DNA of 64,000 bases from Tolypocladium sp. Sup5 PDA-1 (Eukaryota > Ascomycota > Sordariomycetes > Hypocreales > Ophiocordycipitaceae): positions 1 to 64,000 of the forward strand of contig JPHH03000076.1 of the NCBI GenBank assembly GCA_000750105.3. Direction: 5' to 3'. The translations under genes were made by a program, and so were the position numbers. The notes below the pieces were generated by a model that did no database searches, was not told the origin of the DNA, and worked only from the letters and a program-made list of their open reading frames with translations. This document shows, piece by piece, positions 51,195 through 60,155 of the stretch (within the stretch, counting starts at the first letter, position 1; the number at the start of each line of letters is the position of its first letter).

Positions 51195-51225
51195 AACCTG
51201 CAACGATTGCGAGAACCTCGCCGCA

Positions 51226-52612
51226 ATGAAGAACCTGATCAACTACACCCTCGCGGCCAGCCTGGCTGCTGGTGCCGCCGCGAATTCGCACAACCACCTC
51301 CACCGCCATGTCAAGAAGGATGCTGGTTCCAAGGTCGAGAAGCGCCAACCCGCTGTCGTGACCGAGTTCGTCGTCGGCCCTACCGAGACCGTCTACCAGC
51401 TTGGCGGAAAGCTGCTCGATGCCCAACAGGCCAAGGCTGGCCTCGAAGGTGGTGACTACGTTGTCGTTGGCGAGACCATCCCGACTTACACGCCTCCGCC
51501 GCCGCCGCCGCCGCCCACGACCACGACCACGACCAGCACGACCAGCGTCGCCAAGCTCGCTGCCCAGTTCATCGAGAAGCCTTCGTCCAGCTCCGCGCCG
51601 CCGCCGCCCCCCACGACGACTTCTCAGCCCCCGCCGCCGCCTAAGTCGACGCAGGCGCCGGCTCCCAAGCCCAGCAGCACCGGCCCTTCCAACTCTGGTG
51701 GCACTGGCCTGAGCGCGCAGTTCCCCAGCGGCAAGGTCAAGTGCTCCGAGTTCCCTTCCCAGTATGGCGCCGTTGCGCTTGACTGGCTTAACATGGGCGG
51801 CTGGGCCGGCCTGCAGTTCGTTCCTGACTTCTCCATCTCCTCCCTCAGCATCAGCAACATCATCACCGGCATTGCTGGCCAGTCCTGCTCCGCCGGCTGC
51901 ATGTGCTCATATGCCTGCCCTCCCGGCTACCAGAAGTCTCAGTGGCCCAAGGCCCAGGGTGCTACCAAGGAGTCCATTGGCGGCATTTTCTGCAACTCCA
52001 ACGGCTACCTCGAGCTGACCCGTGACGGCTCCAGTACCCTCTGCGAGCCCGGCGCTGGCGGCGTCACCATCAAGAACGATCTGTCCGATGTCGTTTCCAC
52101 CTGCCGCACCGACTACCCCGGAACCGAGAGCATGGTCATTCCCGCCATTGCGCAGCCCGGCGAGGAGATTGTCCTCACCAACCCTGTTCAGGACGCCTAC
52201 TATGTCTGGGATGGCAAGAGCACCTCGGCCCAGTACTACGTCAACAAGAAGGGTCTCGGTCCCAAGGACGCCTGCGTTTGGAACAGCCCCTCTGACCCCA
52301 GCGGTGCTGGCAACTGGTCCCCCGTCATTGTTGGTGTCGGCAAGGCCAGCGACGGCATCACCTACATTTCCATCTTCCAGAACCTGCCCACTAGCACTGC
52401 CCTGCTGGACTTCAACATTGAGATCACGGGCGACGTCAACACCAAGTGCTCGTTCGTCAATGGTCAGTGGTCTGGAGGAGGCTCCAGCGGCTGCACGGTG
52501 AGTGGACTATTCTGAATCGCCCCTGGATGTGGGCAGGAAGAGAATCGCGTGCTGACATAAATTACAGACCGGTATGAAGTCCGGCGGCAAGGCCACGATC
52601 CGCTACTTCTAA
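51226..52612 (+). CDS. SUN-family secreted wall protein (Sim1/Sun4/Uth1 type, GH132)
   Basis: SUN-family proteins bind or act on beta-1,3-glucan and take part in wall remodelling and cell separation. Two exons (51226-52497, 52568-52612) encode 438 residues; the 70-nt intron has donor GTGAGT and branch GCTGACAT. A signal peptide (MKNLINYTLAASLAAGAAA) and a Lys-Arg Kex2-type site (VEKR, about residue 40) precede a Pro/Thr/Ser-rich linker with poly-Pro and poly-Thr runs (about 88-165). The SUN domain fills the rest, with its Cys pattern (CSAGCMCSYACPPGYQKSQWP), ESIGGIFCNSNGYL, LCEPG and the Cys-containing end GQWSGGGSSGCT. The short second exon supplies TGMKSGGKATIRYF, the conserved terminus. 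A putative leader intron and CT tract lie upstream. Confidence 0.95.
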
Positions 52613-53372
52613 GTCATCGACGTACGGCTCAATCTTGAGTAACATCTTCTTGGATCTTCATGTGCATATTCTTCTCAGCAGAGCACCGGGGGTAGGGTGG
52701 AGAGATTAGAGGTCACCAAGAGAACCCGAGCCGGGGGGAGGGCTGAGGCGCCCCGATCGAGGCTGGGCTGTATTTGGAACCCGACGGGAGGAGGCTACAG
52801 AGGAAGGCGGAAGCATTGGTCGGGCTAAAATTCGCAAACCGGAAACCTGCCGCGGCTTCTGGATCCGTTTTCAAGCCTTTCGCCCTCTCCTCTCGCGGCT
52901 GGAGGCTCTTGTATCACCGTCTGGGGCGGCCACACGGCGTCCCTCCAGGAGCCTCCGAATATTGCTTTTACTTATTAACTGATGTCTTTACTTAGTTTTC
53001 TGTTGCAATTGACTTTGTTCCTGTGCCGTGCTTTGGCGTATACGCGGCCCGAGCCAACCGTGAGCTCTGTTTCTCAACGACCTGGCAGTGTCTGCCTGGG
53101 TTGCCTTGATGTTGGGACTGACGACAGCGGCGGCGCACAGTCTCCCCCCAGTTCCCATGGCTGTTGGCTTCTGCCGCCCGCAAAAGTTGCTTTACAGATG
53201 TATGCGTGTTATGCAAAGTTACACAGTAGGCCGTACCGTCTACGGATTACATGTGAAAGAATCGTGGCGACCTCGGAAAGGAAGTGTATTCAATAACGAG
53301 TATCCAACTATGGGTATCTGCCGTCTGCCCTGTGCGTCGTCCCTCGCCGTCGATCCTCTTGCAACGCAGAAA
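52613..53372. terminator. Convergent 3' region, SUN-family gene / hos2
   Basis: 760 bp between the stop codons. No gene is supported; it contains the 3' UTRs of both genes. Confidence 0.45.
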
Positions 53373-54869
53373 TCAAAACTCCATCGGAGTCCCGATACCT
53401 GCTTCTTTGAGCCGACGCAACTCGGCACTCCTCTCGGCACTCTCCTCCTTGAGCCGCTCTTCGACCTCGTCCCTGATGGCTCCCAGGTCCGGGGGAATGG
53501 CCTGCATCTGCACGCTGGGCGCGGCCTGGACAAAGCGGAGCTGCTCGGTGACGTGCTGCACGATCTCCTGCAGGCGTTTCGGGGGATTCTTATTCAGCCG
53601 CGGTTCGCCCAAGATCTGTTCCAAGGTAGGGAACAGCGTGTCTTGTCGAAACTGGTCGCGCCACGGAGTATGCTGAGGGAGAATCGGATTGATCTTGTCC
53701 TGGCAGCCGATGGCGATGCTCGTCTCATAGGTCCAGGCGCGGGCCACGTTTCGGGGTGTGTAGCCGCCGCCGCCAAAGAGAATCAGGGGGAGGTTCATCC
53801 TCTTGCAGAACTCGACACAGGCACCGTGGCCCTGCACCTGGAGGTTGAATCGGCCGAGGCGGTCGCCGGCCAAGGAATCGGCGCCGCATTGCAGAGCGAT
53901 GGCACTGGGACGAAACTTTTCGACAATCCGGCCGATGATGGTGTTGAAGAGCATGTCGTACTGCTCGTCGGTGATGCCGTCTTGAAGAGGAACATTGACG
54001 GCGTGGTGCGCTCCAGAGTTATGCTCGTTTTTAGGGCCATTGTCGTCGAGGGCACCTGTGCCGGGGAAGAAGTTGTTGGGGTCGTATTTGTGGAAGGAGA
54101 CGGTCATGACTCTGTCGGTGGAGAAGAAGGCCTCCTCTACGCCGTCGCCGTGATGGACGTCGATGTCGATGTACAAGACTCGAGGGTGGAAGCGCAGAAG
54201 CTGGAGAATGGCGATGACAATATCGTTGATGTAGCAGAAGCCCGACGCCTCTGCCTTCTTTGCGTGGTGAAGGCCACCTCCCCAGGCTATGGCGATGTCT
54301 GACTCCTTGGAACAAATCTTCCTCGCGGCATCAAGAGCGCCGCCAGCGGACATGGAGCAGTAGTCGTACAGACCTTCGAACAACGGGCAGTCGCTACCTC
54401 CCAGGTTGAACTTGAGGTCCGGGTTCTGATTCTCCAGGTCACGAGGCACCGGCTCGGGCAGGACGGTGCCTAGGAAGTCGAGGTAGTCGGTGGAGTGGAA
54501 GCTCGCGAGCTCCTCATACGTGGCGGCGCGGGAGACGTAGTTGTCCATGGCAAAGGACATGCCGTACGAGTAGATTAAGCTCTTTGAAAGGGTCAGGCGC
54601 CACGGCTTCATCGGATGTGTCATGCCAAAGTGGTGCTTTTCCATGTCGGGGTTGCAGTGGAAGGAGACGGTGTAGCCCTTCGGCCGCGTGATGTTGGCCT
54701 CTTCTGCGTTGCGCTTGCACTTGTTGAAGAACTTGGCATTGTCCATCTCGCTGGCGAGGCCCAGCGGGGAGTTGTATTCCTCCACGATGGAGTCATCGCG
54801 GTCCACGTCGAGCTTGTGAGGCAGGTAGTTTGGTTTGGGAACCCGGAAGCGGTACGAGTCGATGTCCAT
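53373..54869 (-). CDS. hos2: Class I histone deacetylase Hos2
   Basis: Hos2 is the zinc-dependent deacetylase of the Set3-type complex. A single exon encodes 498 residues. The N-terminal block HHFGMTHPMKPWRLTLSKSL and ATYEELASFHSTDYLDFL point to the Hos2 branch rather than Rpd3. Active-site features are present: the His pair in GGLHHAKK, zinc ligands in YIDIDVHHGDG, CGADSL, and the catalytic Tyr in GGGGYTPRN. The C-terminal 90 residues are charged and end in a predicted helix (EVEERLKEESAERSAEL). The start at MDIDSYRF was chosen because the upstream in-frame sequence runs through a 32-G tract (poly-Pro) with no family resemblance. The gene is divergent from yng2, another chromatin gene. Confidence 0.95.
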   Translation of the reverse strand: MDIDSYRFRVPKPNYLPHKLDVDRDDSIVEEYNSPLGLASEMDNAKFFNKCKRNAEEANITRPKGYTVSFHCNPDMEKHHFGMTHPMKPWRLTLSKSLIYSYGMSFAMDNYVSRAATYEELASFHSTDYLDFLGTVLPEPVPRDLENQNPDLKFNLGGSDCPLFEGLYDYCSMSAGGALDAARKICSKESDIAIAWGGGLHHAKKAEASGFCYINDIVIAILQLLRFHPRVLYIDIDVHHGDGVEEAFFSTDRVMTVSFHKYDPNNFFPGTGALDDNGPKNEHNSGAHHAVNVPLQDGITDEQYDMLFNTIIGRIVEKFRPSAIALQCGADSLAGDRLGRFNLQVQGHGACVEFCKRMNLPLILFGGGGYTPRNVARAWTYETSIAIGCQDKINPILPQHTPWRDQFRQDTLFPTLEQILGEPRLNKNPPKRLQEIVQHVTEQLRFVQAAPSVQMQAIPPDLGAIRDEVEERLKEESAERSAELRRLKEAGIGTPMEF

Positions 54870-55020
54870 GACCGGCAAGCCCGGTGAGGCACCGGATGGG
54901 CGCCTCGATGAGGTGGAAGCTGAGCCGAAACTGAGGCTGTTGAGAGTGAGCCGGGTGGGTGAATGGGTGGGTGAGTGAAGTGAGTTGAGTCGGCTCTGAG
55001 TGAGGTCGTCGTGGCCAGAA

Positions 55021-55052
<32 letters not shown>
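55021..55052. repeat. Poly-G tract of 32 bp
   Basis: Uninterrupted G-run about 150 bp upstream of the chosen hos2 start. In the hos2 frame it reads as poly-Pro on the minus strand. Length may be inexact in the assembly. Confidence 0.9.
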
Positions 55053-55790
55053 CGAATTTGGAATGCGCTCTGTCGAGAGGTGGATTCCGAGCTCTTTGCA
55101 GTCTTTGAGAGCGAGATACAAGATGTATATTACGCAGATCTAGGAGTATCGCGAGGAGGGGCGCAGAAATTGTGTGTTTGGTGGTCGATTCGGTGGGTTG
55201 AAATGGTCAAAGATGCGTGGTCGTTGGTTGCACGAAGTACCCTCATGTATCGTGTCGTGCGTGCGTGCACTGCAGATGGAGCCGTTGGGGGCTAAACCGG
55301 ATTTGGAATTGGCGGAGGAGGAAGGGTGTGCACGGAGCGGAGACGGCAAAACTTGGGGCCTCGCAACAGGGTTCCTTGCCCGAGACTGGTGGTGCATGGG
55401 GATGCTGGAGCGAAGGTACATGGAAACAGGCTCTGGCCAAGGCCGTTGAGGCGGTACCACAGGGCGCCCGGCCGAACAGGTTCCCCTGGCTGCTGACCGC
55501 GGGGCGAGGCTCCAGCTCCAGCAGTCCAGTGCCGGAAAAAAGCCTGGCACCTGTCGCCTCTGGCCAGCATCGCAACAACATCTGTACTGCCTGCCTGCAA
55601 CCTCGTCGCTTCTACCATTTCAACCTGCCCAACTCTCACCAGCAGCAGCAGCAGCATCAGGTCCGCACCGCAAGGCGCTGAACATCAGATCAAAGAAGAC
55701 GGCCGTCACGTGGCAACGAGGTGAGCCGAGCCCTCCACCGAGTCCTTGTCAGTCGGCCGCGCAGGCCTGTGTGCGTGCGTTTGCACTCTG

Positions 55791-55815
55791 CGTTGCGTTG
55801 CGTTGCGTTGCGTTG
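55791..55815. repeat. (CGTTG)5 microsatellite
   Basis: Five perfect copies of CGTTG upstream of yng2. Confidence 0.9.
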
Positions 55816-56298
55816 GTCGCTTTTGCTCTCGGCAATCAATTCATGCCTCACTCAGTCTGTACCGTCGGCTGCTCGTCCTTCTCGCGATGAGCAAGACGCA
55901 GCGGCCTGCTCTTCCCCATCACCTGCGTCGCCGTGCCCTGCCGCCGTCGTCCAGCGGCAGCGGCAGCATCATCGGTTGCGACGCCTGTGGGACACGACCG
56001 ACTAGGGTAGTGGCGGCTGTGGGCTCCAGCTGCCACCCGCTGGTGTCTTACCTGCAGCTGGCAGCCAGACCCCTCGGAGCCAACCCTGTCTCTGCCGCCG
56101 AGTGTTTTTTCCTCCGTCGTCTCGTTTCTCGATTTACGTTTCCTCCTTCGCTTTGTTTGCTCAGTATCTCGAGTTTTTGAAGCGTGCCCTTGCATCTTTT
56201 GCGGCGCATGTCGCCCGCGCCACCGACCCTCTCGTTTTGCAATACGCTTCATCTTTCTACTGCTCGCGCTCTCGGCGACGCGCCCAAGTTAACCCATC

Positions 56299-57636
56299 AT
56301 GCCTAGGGACGACCTGTCCATCGACTTCGTCAAGAGGATGCCTCAAGGCGAAGCCCTCGACCCCGGCGTGATCCTCGACGACTGGATCAACCGTGTCCAG
56401 AATCTCCCCGAAGAGATCCGCTTCATGGAGGAGGAGGTTGCCGACAAGGATCGCCAGTACAACGAGTGCATTCGCATGATCGAAGACCGCGACGCCAAGA
56501 TACAGAAGTGGATAAAGTCCAATGGCAGCCACGAGCCGAACCCTAAGGAGGACCTCTTGCGTGCCCAGATCCGCGACAACTACGCCCGTGCCGACAAGCT
56601 CTCCCAGGACAAGATTGCCCTCACCCAGAAGCTCCAGGCCATCATGGACAAGCACCTGCGCAGCCTCGACGTCCAGATCAAGCTGCTGTACGACCGCGCA
56701 GAGCCTGGCTTCACGGATCCCGACGAAGTACCCTCGCTGCTGCGGCCCAGCGCTGCCAACCACACTGCCCCCTCTCTTCGCTCCATTAACCCTTCCGCCA
56801 GCATCGCAGCCACCGGCCCGATCCCCTCGCCGCTGAACCCAACCCACAGCTCCTCCAACCCAGCCACGACGCGCCTGCCCGCCCACCCCCACATCCGACA
56901 CGCCCAGGCCCAGCAGAACCACCTGCAGCACGCGGCGTCTGCCCCGGCGACGCCGGCGGCAAGCATCATACTCAACCGGCAGCGGGAGAGCTCGGCCGGA
57001 CCGGCGACGAAGCGCGGGCCTCGAGCCAGCACGGGCCTGGGGAACGCGCCGGTTGCGTCAAGCGGTCTCGCTAGGCACTCCTCGCTCGGCCCAGGAACCC
57101 CTAAGGGCGGGCCTGGCGCTGTGGCGGGCAGCGGTGCAGTGAGGGCGGGTAGTGCCGGCCCGCGAGCTAGTTCGGTCAAGGCAGCGTCCGGGGCGGGCAG
57201 TCGACGAGGCACACCGACGGCGACGGCGCGGAAGAGGATAGCCCCCAAGTCATCGCTTTCGCGCGTGAAGAAGGCGTCGGCCCGAAACTCACCGGCCTCG
57301 ACGGCAGATAGCGACTTGTCCGAGGCGGAGAGCATTAGTGGCGACGACGAGGATGGCGCCGACGGCCGATCGAGAGGGACGCCAGCCGCAGACGGAAAGG
57401 ACGCGGACGGTGACGAGGTCGTTGTAGAAGCCGAAGACGACGACGAGGAGGACGGCGGTGACGATAAAAAGTACTGCCTGTGCCATAACGTGAGCTACGG
57501 GGACATGGTGGCCTGCGACAACGAGAACTGCCCTTATGAGTGGTTCCATTGGTCGTGTGTCGGGCTCAAGAGCGAACCTAACGGGACTTGGTACTGCCCC
57601 GAGTGCACGGTGGAGAAGTTGAAGATGGCCAAGTAG
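56299..57636 (+). CDS. yng2: ING-family PHD-finger protein, Yng2-like (NuA4 subunit)
   Basis: Yng2 links the NuA4 histone acetyltransferase to H3K4-methylated nucleosomes. A single exon encodes 445 residues. The N-terminal ING domain (about 1-130) starts [20 protein letters not shown] and includes [29 protein letters not shown] and the [11 protein letters not shown] motif. A long Ser/Pro/Ala/Arg-rich linker and an acidic run (about 340-390) follow. The C-terminal PHD finger spans 392-437 with the C4HC3 pattern YCLC, CDNENC, FHWSC and YCPEC, and a Trp in EWFHW suited to the methyl-lysine cage. Yng2 is favoured over Pho23 on the N-terminal match. It is longer than the yeast protein (about 280) because of the linker. 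Confidence 0.93.
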   Translation: MPRDDLSIDFVKRMPQGEALDPGVILDDWINRVQNLPEEIRFMEEEVADKDRQYNECIRMIEDRDAKIQKWIKSNGSHEPNPKEDLLRAQIRDNYARADKLSQDKIALTQKLQAIMDKHLRSLDVQIKLLYDRAEPGFTDPDEVPSLLRPSAANHTAPSLRSINPSASIAATGPIPSPLNPTHSSSNPATTRLPAHPHIRHAQAQQNHLQHAASAPATPAASIILNRQRESSAGPATKRGPRASTGLGNAPVASSGLARHSSLGPGTPKGGPGAVAGSGAVRAGSAGPRASSVKAASGAGSRRGTPTATARKRIAPKSSLSRVKKASARNSPASTADSDLSEAESISGDDEDGADGRSRGTPAADGKDADGDEVVVEAEDDDEEDGGDDKKYCLCHNVSYGDMVACDNENCPYEWFHWSCVGLKSEPNGTWYCPECTVEKLKMAK

Positions 57637-57951
57637 GCGGCAGAAGTTGGCAAACTACGACGCCGCCACTGGAGGCCACGGAAGCGGATGGTAGGGAGTC
57701 ATCTGGGATCGATGACAAGGCTTGAAAGAAGTTCAGTGTGCCGTGGTGATGCATGGAGGGGCCGGCAAACCCCTGGCGTTTGAAGGGAGGATAGGTATAT
57801 ACCCAGCGTTGTTTTTTGTGTTGTGTTGCTCCGAAGGGGACGAAGCAGGCCTTGTGTGAACCGAATTGAACTTCACATCTCGATACTCTTGCCGAATCCG
57901 TCTCGCTGTGATGCTGATTTGTCTTTGATTTATTTATTTATGTATTACTGG
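57637..57951. terminator. Convergent 3' region yng2 / hpm1
   Basis: 315 bp between stop codons, A/T-rich near 57,925-57,945 (ATTTATTTATTTATG), consistent with 3'-end formation signals. Confidence 0.45.
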
Positions 57952-59179
57952 CTAACCTGCCGTGGTCTGCGCGAGATCCTGACTTTGACTTTGGATGACG
58001 CAGCGGACGACACCGCGAGCCACGCCCTCGGTCTCTTCTCTGAGCTTCGTGATGTTGCCGCCCTTGGTCTGAGCCTGTTGTATAAAATCATCCAACGATC
58101 CACCGACGCCAAAGTATAGCCTCTTGGCCGCCACGAAGGCAGCCGCCTGGGCACCCAGGGCCGCCTGCTCGCGGCCGAGGACCGCAAAGACGGTTTCGTT
58201 GAACGCGTGCAGCGCGAACGGGGAGTATATTGTTTCCGCGCCGAGGAGAAGGCTGACGGGTGAGGTGCCGGACGCTTGGGGCGCGGCGCCTGGCAGGTCG
58301 TAGAGGAGCTGGACAAACTCGGGGGACCATCCGCCGGAGAGGAAGGACAGGCTGATGTTGCGCTCCAGGAGGTACGTCTGGAAGGCCTGGAGCACCTCGG
58401 GGCCGAGTTCGAGCTCGCCCTCGAGGGAGAAGGCGTCACGGATGGCTGGGTGCTGGTGCTGGTGGTGGAGGGCCCAGGCGAGGAGGAAATTGGGCATGGT
58501 GACGAGCTGGAGGACGGAGGGGTTGTAGTCGGCCAGGATGAAGGTGAAGGGCTGGGGCTGCGAGGGCTCGAGGGCCATGGCCCATTGGAATAGGGCTACC
58601 GAGGGGAGAGCAGTTCCGCAGCCCAGCTGTGAGGTGTTAGCAATGGGTAGGTAGGTAGGCAGAGGGGCTGATTTGACTGCTTGAACGCATATGGCACACC
58701 TCTATAACACGGACAGGCCGGCCCTGCAGCGAAGCCGGATGGCTCTCCGCCGCCAGCACCTTGACCAAGTCGACGCTGCTCTCCCAGCTCTTGAAGCCGC
58801 CCTCGTAGACGCCCGTCTTGACATCGTGCTCGCCCAGCCCCTCGGCGTCGCGCTCCTGGCCGCCGACGTCGTCCTCGGCCATGAGCTGCAGCCGCACGTC
58901 CCACAGCTCACGGCGCGGGATCCGCGTCGTGGTCACGCCATCGTCGAGCGCCACATCGAGGCAGCTGTAGGCAATCTTGGAGGGCAACCGGGCGAGCAGC
59001 CGGGCGAGGTCGTGCCGCGTGGGCGGGAGCTGGAGCTTGCCGGCGACGGGGAATGCGCTCTCTGCTGGTGCTGGCGCGGTGCTGGCGATGGTGCTGGGGG
59101 TTGCTGGTGTGGGGGACTCGTTGGTGTTTTCGAGTGGCGCATCTATGTCGTCGCCGGAGAAGCCGAATGAAAAGGCCAT
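57952..59179 (-). CDS. hpm1: Protein-histidine N-methyltransferase Hpm1-like
   Basis: Hpm1 (METTL18 in animals) is a seven-beta-strand SAM methyltransferase that modifies a histidine of ribosomal protein uL3. Two exons (59179-58700 and 58626-57952) encode 384 residues; the 73-nt intron has donor GTGTGC, branch GCTAACAC and acceptor CACAG. The conserved block DVKTGVYEGGFKSWESSVDLV lies before the intron. The SAM-binding motif I (VIELGCGTALPS) is split exactly between E and L by the intron. Later blocks include FILADYNPSVLQLVTMPN, FLSGGWSPEF and LLLGAETIYSP. The N-terminus begins MAFSFGFSGDDID, a family-like start. It is divergent from the Acn9 gene, with 338 bp between starts. Confidence 0.9.
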
Positions 59180-59517
59180 TTTGGTGTTGTTGTTGCTCTT
59201 GTTGTTGGGATTGTATGTCGTGAAGTTTGCGCATGTGAGAGTGAGAGAGAGCCAGTGAGTGAGTGGGTGGGGCCGAAATTTCTGGACACTCTCAACTCAC
59301 CCCGTCATCAGCCATCACCTCATTCATCACCATACACGATCTTTCACACGGCGTTGTATTGGGCATTTGCGCTGTTTGCTTGGAGTCTCATACAGTTCAA
59401 TTTCAAAATCTCGCTTGGAGCAGCGCATTGGGATGGTGCACGGAGCTGTAGAATCCCTCCCCTAGCGCTCTCACCGACCTCTTCTTCACCCTCACCACGA
59501 CAAACAGCAACCTCAAC
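59180..59517. promoter_or_regulatory. Divergent promoter region hpm1 / acn9
   Basis: 338 bp between two start codons. No individual element was identified beyond C/T-rich sequence just before the acn9 start. Confidence 0.5.
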
Positions 59518-60045
59518 ATGCGCCAGTCACTCGCCAGGCTGGCGTCCGCTGCCACGCAAAACGTGCTCCGGCCAAAACACACGGCCCTGCTGCCGCCGAT
59601 TCCCCTCTACCGGCGGCTCCTCCGCGCCCACCGGAAGCACCTCCCGGCCGACATGCGCGTCCTCGGCGACGAGTACATCAAGGCCGAGTTCAGGGCCCAT
59701 CGCAAAGTCGACAACCCTGCGCACCTAGTGAGTGGTAGCTGCACAGGCAGGAATGCCTCTTGCAGAGCATTGGGAATTCGTCCTAACGCCTGGCCTTGCG
59801 TGTCTAGATTGGCTTCCTCACCGAGTGGCAGCTGTATGCCCAAAAGATCGAAGGCGACTCCTGGGTTGGCGACAAGATTGAGCAGGGCAAGCTCCAGAAG
59901 ATGAGCGGTAAGTTTGGCCAAGCTCTTTGGAGCAACTTTAATTCGAGAGACATGCTCATGTGGACAACCAGACGAACAAATCCACCAGCTCTATGAGCTG
60001 ATGCAGGCGATACAGAACCGTCACAAGGGCGGAGAGTCCGGGTGA
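59518..60045 (+). CDS. acn9: Succinate dehydrogenase assembly factor Acn9/Sdh7 (SDHAF3)
   Basis: SDHAF3 is a mitochondrial-matrix LYR protein that helps mature the iron-sulfur subunit of succinate dehydrogenase. Three exons (59518-59727, 59808-59907, 59972-60045) encode 127 residues; the introns are 80 nt (branch CCTAACG) and 64 nt. A basic presequence (MRQSLARLASAATQNVLRPK) is followed by the LYR motif in PLYRRLLRAHRKHL, then MRVLGDEYIKAEFRAHRKVDNPAHL and, after intron 1, IGFLTEWQLYAQKIEG. Both conserved blocks and the small size fit the family. The last exon is mainly helical (DEQIHQLYELMQAIQNR). Confidence 0.94.
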
Positions 60046-60155
60046 TGATGACGACCATACCAATCATCACCAGTTGTAGCATTCTTGTATACTAGACCAA
60101 TCAACCATAATCGCAGATTCCAATGTCTAAACGCCATGCTCTCGTTGCTCTTGTT

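Larger units (their letters stand above)
42919..51225. other. 8.3 kb gene-free region upstream of the C2H2 factor
   Basis: This lies between the divergent starts of the C2H2 gene and the SUN-family gene. I see no supported coding sequence. The longest open frame (about 49213-50067, +, no ATG at its start) is rich in Arg, Ser and Cys and has no domain character. TACTCCGTA-type motifs lie at 43712, 44620, 45208, 46079, 46116 and 48571, with TACGAGTAC copies at 43777, 45006, 46103 and 49545. A locally A/T-richer stretch spans about 46.4-47.7 kb. Possible content is extended promoter, long 5' UTRs or non-coding transcripts. Confidence 0.5.
54870..56298. promoter_or_regulatory. Divergent upstream region hos2 / yng2
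   Basis: 1.4 kb between two chromatin-regulator start codons. It contains a 32-bp poly-G tract, a CGTTG microsatellite and T/C-rich DNA close to yng2. No coding sequence is supported. It should hold both promoters and leaders. Confidence 0.55.

Noticed and set aside
53088..54302. 404-codon plus-strand frame over hos2
   Set aside because: Antisense shadow of the strongly conserved histone deacetylase frame.
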